Below, one piece after another: positions 22,143-26,149 of a DNA stretch of 26,149 nt (positions are counted from its first letter, which is position 1; every line of letters starts with the position of its first letter). The stretch lies in assembly GCA_022798155.1 (NCBI GenBank), contig JAAWLY010000008.1, forward strand, positions 1-26,149, given 5' to 3'. Below the pieces are notes generated by a model. The model was not told where the DNA came from. It was given only the letters and a program-made list of their open reading frames with translations, and did not search any database. This DNA comes from Lawsonibacter sp. (GTDB lineage: Bacteria; Bacillota; Clostridia; Oscillospirales; Oscillospiraceae). The position numbers and the translations under genes are program-made.

Positions 22143-23366
22143 ATGGTAAAAATTAACGAGAACTTTCTAAAGCTGCCCGGCGGCTACCTCTTCCCCGAAA
22201 TTGGCCGCCGCGTTCGGGCCTTTTCCGCCGAAAATCCCCCCATGCCCATCATTCGGCTGGGAATTGGCGATGTGACCCAGCCTCTGGCCCCCGTGGTAAT
22301 TTCCGCCATGGAGAAGGCAGTGGAGGAGATGAGCCGCAAGGAGACCTTCCGGGGCTATTGCGAAGAGACCTGCTGCGCCTATGACTTCCTGCGCTATGCC
22401 ATTCAGGGATCCTATAAGGCGCGGGGGGTGGACATTGCCGACGACGAGATTTTTGTCTCCGATGGGGCGAAAACCGACTGCGGCAGCATCGGGGATATTT
22501 TTGGAGTGGACAATGTGGTGGCGGTGTGCGACCCGGTGTACCCCGTCTATGTAGATACCAACGCCATGGCGGGCCGGGCCGGAGACTATGACGGGGAGCG
22601 GTGGACGAATCTGATTTATCTCCCCTGCACGGCGGACAACGGCTTTTTCCCCGCCCTGCCAGAGGGGGAGAAGGTGCCTGACCTGATCTATATCTGCTCC
22701 CCCAACAACCCCACCGGAGCCGCCGCTACCAAGGAGCAGCTGAAAATCTGGGTGGACTACGCCAATAAGCATGGCAGCGTAATTTTGTACGACTCCGCCT
22801 ACGAGGCCTTCATTACCCAGCCGGGCATCCCTCACAGCATCTTTGAGGTGGAGGGAGCAAAGACCTGCGCCATTGAGTTCCGCTCCTTCTCCAAAACCGC
22901 TGGCTTTACCGGCGTGCGGTGCGCCTATACGGTGATTCCCAAGGAGCTGGAGCGGGGTGGGGCCAGCTTGAACGCCCTGTGGAGCCGCCGCCAGGGCACC
23001 AAGTTCAACGGCGTGTCCTACGTGGTTCAGCGGGCAGCCGAAGCTGTGTTTACCCCGGAGGGACAGGCGCAGACGCAGAAGGCCATCGCCTACTACCTGA
23101 ATAACGCCCAGGTGATTAAAAAGGGCCTGTCCGCCGCCGGCCTGACGGTATACGGCGGGGAGAACGCCCCCTATATCTGGGCCCGGACCCCAGACGGCAT
23201 GGGATCCTGGGAGTTTTTCGACCTGCTGCTGAAGAAGGCCTGCGTGGTCACTACTCCCGGCGCTGGCTTCGGCCCCAGCGGCGAGGGCTATGTCCGCCTG
23301 ACCGCCTTCGGCGACGCGGACGCTACCAAGACCGCCGTGGAGCGGGTTTGCAATATGTTCCAATAA
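22143..23366 (+). CDS. dapL: LL-diaminopimelate aminotransferase
   Basis: DapL converts tetrahydrodipicolinate directly to LL-diaminopimelate using glutamate, a short route to lysine and peptidoglycan precursors that is common in Clostridia. The 407 residues are the family length. It begins INENFLKLPGGYLFPEIGRR, a DapL hallmark, then RLGIGDVTQPL and FVSDGAKTDCGSI. The PLP-binding lysine is K251 in SFSKTAGFTGVR, and SPNNPTG lies before it. GGAG lies 10 bases before the ATG. It ends at a pair of hairpins (23373-23440). Confidence 0.95.
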   Translation: MVKINENFLKLPGGYLFPEIGRRVRAFSAENPPMPIIRLGIGDVTQPLAPVVISAMEKAVEEMSRKETFRGYCEETCCAYDFLRYAIQGSYKARGVDIADDEIFVSDGAKTDCGSIGDIFGVDNVVAVCDPVYPVYVDTNAMAGRAGDYDGERWTNLIYLPCTADNGFFPALPEGEKVPDLIYICSPNNPTGAAATKEQLKIWVDYANKHGSVILYDSAYEAFITQPGIPHSIFEVEGAKTCAIEFRSFSKTAGFTGVRCAYTVIPKELERGGASLNALWSRRQGTKFNGVSYVVQRAAEAVFTPEGQAQTQKAIAYYLNNAQVIKKGLSAAGLTVYGGENAPYIWARTPDGMGSWEFFDLLLKKACVVTTPGAGFGPSGEGYVRLTAFGDADATKTAVERVCNMFQ

Positions 23367-23372
23367 GCTGAA

Positions 23373-23440
23373 GCTCCGCCCCCCTCTTGGGGGCGGAGCA
23401 AAAATAAAAAACCTCTCGTGCCGGACACGAGGGGTTTTTT
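23373..23440. terminator. double hairpin, bidirectional terminator between dapL and rpmB
   Basis: First hairpin: GCTCCGCCCCC (23373-23383) with GGGGGCGGAGC (23389-23399). Second: an A-run, then CTCGTG with CACGAG and CC/GG pairs, closed by a T-run at 23435-23440. The second has A- and T-tracts on both sides, so it can end both dapL (plus) and rpmB (minus). Confidence 0.88.
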
Positions 23441-23455
23441 ACGAGCCATATTCCA

Positions 23456-23644
23456 TTACACAGCGCGGGTGACCTTACCGGAACGGAGGCATCTGGTGCA
23501 GACGTAGACGTGAGTGGGGGTACCATTCACGATTGCCTTTACCCGCTTCACGTTGGGCTTCCAGGTGCGGTTGGAACGGCGGTGGGAGTGGGAAACCTTG
23601 ATGCCGAAGGTCACGCCCTTGTTGCAAAATTCGCATTTGGCCAT
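23456..23644 (-). CDS. rpmB: 50S ribosomal protein L28, zinc-ribbon form
   Basis: The 62-residue large-subunit ribosomal protein begins MAKCEFCNKGVTFGIKVSHS and carries SNRTWKPNVKRV, typical of bacterial L28. Cysteines 4, 7, 49 and 52 form the two C-x-x-C pairs of the zinc-containing (C+) version. GAGGAGG precedes the ATG. It is transcribed alone from its own promoter. Confidence 0.97.
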   Translation of the reverse strand: MAKCEFCNKGVTFGIKVSHSHRRSNRTWKPNVKRVKAIVNGTPTHVYVCTRCLRSGKVTRAV

Positions 23645-23714
23645 ATTGCTAACCTCCTCGCTATGAAAATCTATGAGAATTCATGAAATTGCCTTCAAAA
23701 AAGCCTCGGCTATT

Positions 23715-23743
23715 ATCATAACAGAATTTCTCCGGAAATGCAA
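23715..23743 (-). promoter_or_regulatory. promoter of rpmB
   Basis: On the minus strand TTGCAT (23743-23738) and TATGAT (23720-23715) are spaced by 17 bases, about 70 bases before the rpmB start codon. Confidence 0.6.
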
Positions 23744-23820
23744 GCATTTTTTTCAAAAGTTGAGAGATAATCCGGGAAAAACAGAAAAGAAAATGAATGG
23801 CACAAAGATTGTCCTTTTTC

Positions 23821-23849
23821 TTGCCAGAAAAGCAGTTTTGGTCTATACT
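23821..23849 (+). promoter_or_regulatory. promoter of hprK-glcK
   Basis: TTGCCA at 23821-23826 and TATACT at 23844-23849 are spaced by 17 bases, about 32 bases before the TTG start of hprK. Confidence 0.6.
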
Positions 23850-23881
23850 ATAAGTACATCATAGAAGCGAGGTGGATCGCA

Positions 23882-24835
23882 TTGTCAGAAAGCAACAACA
23901 GCGTAAAATTGGGCGAGATTATCCAGGAGTTTGGTCTGGAAATTTTGCGTACAGCACCCAACTATGAAAATGTCTCCCTGCGGGTGCTGGACATCAACCG
24001 CCCCGGCCTGCCGCTCACCGGCTTTTTTGAGCACTTTGACACCGAGCGGCTGCTGCTCATTGGCCTGACGGAGCACACCTATCTCACCGGCCTGACCCCA
24101 GAGCAGCGGCGGGAGTGCTTCGATAGGCTGATGTCCTATCCGGTGCCCGCCCTGATCCTCACCCGGGGGCTGGACTTGCCCCCCGAGTGCATGGAGATGG
24201 CGGTGAAGCACGACCGGACGGTGCTGCGCTCTACACAGGAGACGGCCATGTTCATGAGCGCCCTGATCGGCAGCCTGTTCAACCACCTGGCCCCCCAGAT
24301 CACCCGCTCTGGCGTGATGCTGGAGGTCTACGGCGAGGGCGTGCTGATTCAGGGGGAGTCCGGCGTGGGTAAGAGCGAGGTGGCCATCGAGCTGCTGAAG
24401 CGTGGTCACCGCCTGGTGGCGGACGATGCGGTGGAGATCAAGGAGACCAGCCACCACACCCTGGTCGCTACGGCGCCGGACCTGATCCGGGGCTATATGG
24501 AGCTGCGGGGCATCGGCGTTATCGACATCAGCCGGCTGCTGGGTATGGGCGCCATCAAGCTCTCTCAGGAGATCGACCTGGTCATCAGTCTGGAGCCCTG
24601 GGACGACAAGGCCATATACGACCGCTTTGGCCTGGAATCCCACTTTACAGAAATTTTAGGCGTAAAGATTCCCTGCACCACTATTCCGGTAAAGCCGGGC
24701 CGGAACCTGGCCAGCATTGTGGAGGTAGCGGCTATGAACAACCGCAACCGCAGGATGGGCCACAACGCGGCCCAGGAGCTGACCAACCGCATGGACAGAC
24801 TGTTTGCGGAACAAATGGAAGGAGGAACAAACTGA
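23882..24835 (+). CDS. hprK: HPr kinase/phosphorylase
   Basis: HprK phosphorylates and dephosphorylates HPr on serine, controlling carbon catabolite repression in Firmicutes. The 317-residue protein has an N-terminal domain (~1-130) and a C-terminal kinase domain with Walker A loop GESGVGKSE (K164), then the family signature ELRGIGVIDISRLLGMGAIK, and the C-terminal KPGRNLASIVEVAAMNNR. The start is TTG at 23882, chosen because GAGGTGG (23869-23875) is 6 bases upstream and the N-terminus matches the family. The stop overlaps the glcK start (TGATG), so HPr control and glucose phosphorylation are translated together. Confidence 0.96.
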   Translation: MSESNNSVKLGEIIQEFGLEILRTAPNYENVSLRVLDINRPGLPLTGFFEHFDTERLLLIGLTEHTYLTGLTPEQRRECFDRLMSYPVPALILTRGLDLPPECMEMAVKHDRTVLRSTQETAMFMSALIGSLFNHLAPQITRSGVMLEVYGEGVLIQGESGVGKSEVAIELLKRGHRLVADDAVEIKETSHHTLVATAPDLIRGYMELRGIGVIDISRLLGMGAIKLSQEIDLVISLEPWDDKAIYDRFGLESHFTEILGVKIPCTTIPVKPGRNLASIVEVAAMNNRNRRMGHNAAQELTNRMDRLFAEQMEGGTN

Positions 24836-25791
24836 TGTACTACATCGGAATTGACGTGGGCGGTACCAATCTGGTGGCCGGTCTGGTAAATGAGCTGGGA
24901 CATATTTTCAACAAGGTGACCACGCCGGTGGCCAAGGATATGACGGCGGCGCAGTTTGGCGCGGAACTGGTGCGCATGTCCCGCCGGCTGTGCGAGGTGG
25001 GCGAGATCGACTCCAGCAAGATCGAGTCGGTGGGCATCGGCCTGCCCGGCGCGGTGGACAACAAGGCCGGACTCTTCCTCCAAAACCCCAACATGCCCTT
25101 CCGGGACAAGAACGTCCCCCTGCGTGAGATGTTCCAGAAGGAGTGGGACATCCCGGTCTTCCTGGGCAACGACGCCAACTGCGCCGCTGTGGGCGAGTAT
25201 TGGGCCGGCGCGGCCAAGGGGTGCGACCCGGCGGTGCTGGTCACCCTGGGCACCGGCATCGGCGGCGGTATGATCCTCAACGGGCAGCTGTTCACCGGCT
25301 TTGCCAACGCCGGCATGGAGATTGGCCACATGATTATCCAGCCCAACGGCATCCTCTGCGGCTGCGGCAGCCGGGGCTGCTGGGAGCGGTACGGCTCCGC
25401 CACGGCGCTGATCCAGCTGGCTCAGCTGGAGATGGAGCGGGACCGGAGCAGCAAGATGTGGTCCATCGTGGACGGCGACAGCTACAAGGTTAGCGGCCGT
25501 ACCCCCTTCCAGGCCGCCCGCCTGGGAGATGAAGCCGCCAAGCGGGTGCTGTCCAACTACCTCCAGGGGCTGTCTATCGGCATGATCAACCTGGTGAATA
25601 TCCTCCAGCCCGAGATCATCTGCCTGGGCGGCGGCGTGAGCAACGCTGAGGACGACCTGCTGCTGAATCCTCTGCGTGAGCTGGTCTGGCGGGGCTGCTT
25701 CGACAAGAACCACCACGCCCGTATCGAGAAGGCCTCTCTGGGCAACAACGCCGGCGTGGTCGGTGCGGCCCTGTTGTGCAATCTGGTATAA
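24835..25791 (+). CDS. glcK: ROK-family glucokinase
   Basis: This glucokinase phosphorylates glucose to glucose-6-phosphate with ATP in the cytoplasm. The 318-residue ROK protein has the phosphate loop YYIGIDVGGTNLVAGLV at the N-terminus, GIGLPGAVD near 64, and the sugar-site segment GNDANCAAVGEYWAG. The ROK signature is TLGTGIGGGMILNGQLFTG with the zinc motif C175-G-C177-G-S-R-G-C182 and the preceding histidine in EIGHM. The one-base overlap with hprK and GGAGG 9 bases upstream support the start. Other ROK sugar kinases (fructose, N-acetylglucosamine) are possible, but the hprK linkage and motif set favour glucose. Confidence 0.92.
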   Translation: MYYIGIDVGGTNLVAGLVNELGHIFNKVTTPVAKDMTAAQFGAELVRMSRRLCEVGEIDSSKIESVGIGLPGAVDNKAGLFLQNPNMPFRDKNVPLREMFQKEWDIPVFLGNDANCAAVGEYWAGAAKGCDPAVLVTLGTGIGGGMILNGQLFTGFANAGMEIGHMIIQPNGILCGCGSRGCWERYGSATALIQLAQLEMERDRSSKMWSIVDGDSYKVSGRTPFQAARLGDEAAKRVLSNYLQGLSIGMINLVNILQPEIICLGGGVSNAEDDLLLNPLRELVWRGCFDKNHHARIEKASLGNNAGVVGAALLCNLV

Positions 25792-25796
25792 CGATG

Positions 25797-25826
25797 AAAG
25801 GCCCGGGCTTGAGCCCGGGCCTTTGC
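25797..25826 (+). terminator. terminator after glcK
   Basis: AAAGGCCCGGGCT (25797-25809) pairs with AGCCCGGGCCTTT (25812-25824), followed by GCGTTTCTT. It is a very stable stem with a moderate T-rich tail, six bases after the glcK stop. Confidence 0.8.
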
Positions 25827-25834
25827 GTTTCTTC

Positions 25835-26020
25835 CTACGTTAAAGAATAAGACGCTTTTATTTGAAGGAATTCCTCTTCCACATTTGAAAAGCAGAGGGA
25901 AAGTTCGCTGCATAGTTGGGAATATTCAATGGCTTCTGGAGATGACATGCCATGTGCGTTGATTGCCTGCTGTAGGGCAATTTGAACTAGGGCTTGTTTG
26001 AAAAATGTCAACATGCCCAA
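25835..26020 (-). pseudogene. Spo0E-like small protein whose 5' end is replaced by the MITE-like element
   Basis: Read on the minus strand, ALQQAINAHGMSSPEAIEYS followed by QLCSEL resembles Spo0E-family aspartyl-phosphate phosphatases, small helical hairpin proteins that dephosphorylate Spo0A-P. The family pattern is a short helix, a G-x-x-(S/D)-x-E turn, then an S-Q-E-L-D motif, here degenerate (SQLCSEL). The first ~11 codons of the open frame (MGMLTFFKQAL) lie in the inserted element, which begins at 25990, so the native start is lost or supplied by the element. Without a ribosome binding site I think it is a disrupted gene. If expressed, it would be a 61-residue chimera. The family call is moderate. 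Confidence 0.45.
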
Positions 26021-26149
26021 ACGTCGGCTCTTTTTCCGCCATACTTTGCTAATTTTCCTTGAAATACATCCAGTATTCCTGCGTCAAATTGGCTTCGTCT
26101 GGCGAAAAAATTCCTCGCCGTTGGGCACATTTCCATTTTTCAAACAGCG
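25990..26149. mobile_element. MITE-like inverted-repeat element, copy B (last ~2 bases outside the window)
   Basis: It is nearly identical to copy A at 4075-4236, differing at about six positions over 160, with the same GGGCTTGTTTGAAAA left end preceded by TA (25988-25989). Counting from copy A, the right end should fall at 26151, so the right flank and its TA cannot be checked here. The two copies are ~22 kb apart and in the same orientation, which suggests recent transposition. Confidence 0.75.

Overview
The window looks like chromosomal DNA of a GC-rich, low-motility-signature Clostridia member, probably an Oscillospiraceae-type gut bacterium. This rests on the gene set (HPr kinase next to a ROK glucokinase, LL-diaminopimelate aminotransferase, zinc-type ribosomal protein L28, a Spo0E-like fragment), strong AGGAGG-type ribosome binding sites, and short palindromic intergenic repeats. 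The genus is inference; no 16S gene is present.

Left end (1-1496): a graveyard of transposase fragments (two IS630-type pieces on opposite strands and an IS1182-like piece), then about 650 bases without a convincing gene. Next comes a tight plus-strand operon, pgsB-pgsC-pgsW (1497-4075), for poly-gamma-glutamate synthesis and export, without the usual pgsA/capA. It is followed by a two-component pair (4408-6430). A 162-base MITE-like inverted-repeat element with TA flanks has inserted exactly into the pgsW stop codon. A related element sits at the response-regulator stop codon, and a near-identical copy closes the window at 25990-26149, inside a Spo0E-like gene.

Middle (6608-18165): a sugar-acid catabolic island. 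One minus-strand operon, starting near 14300, encodes a zinc alcohol dehydrogenase, a three-part TRAP transporter (DctP, DctQ, DctM), tagaturonate reductase UxaB, altronate dehydratase UxaA and a small SdpI-like membrane protein. A GntR/FCD regulator is transcribed divergently, with a perfect 12-base palindrome in the shared region. A second minus-strand operon encodes a KDPG aldolase fused to a VOC-like domain, KDG kinase and an IclR regulator; it starts from a TTGACA/TATAAT promoter followed by a large palindrome. Together the genes cover tagaturonate to altronate to KDG to KDPG to pyruvate plus glyceraldehyde-3-phosphate. Uronate isomerase (UxaC) is absent here. If the dehydrogenase is LgoD-like, the island would be a complete L-galactonate route.

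Right part (18217-25791): a gamma-glutamyltranspeptidase divergent from the aldolase operon, a Cache/HAMP chemoreceptor with a near-consensus promoter, dapL, rpmB on the minus strand, and the coupled pair hprK-glcK involved in carbon catabolite control and glucose phosphorylation. These read as ordinary core genes.

I did not find a CRISPR array, tRNA, rRNA, phage module or recognisable defence system. The most unusual items are the pgsBCW-plus-two-component locus, the stop-codon-targeted MITE-like elements, the putative L-galactonate island and the aldolase-VOC fusion.
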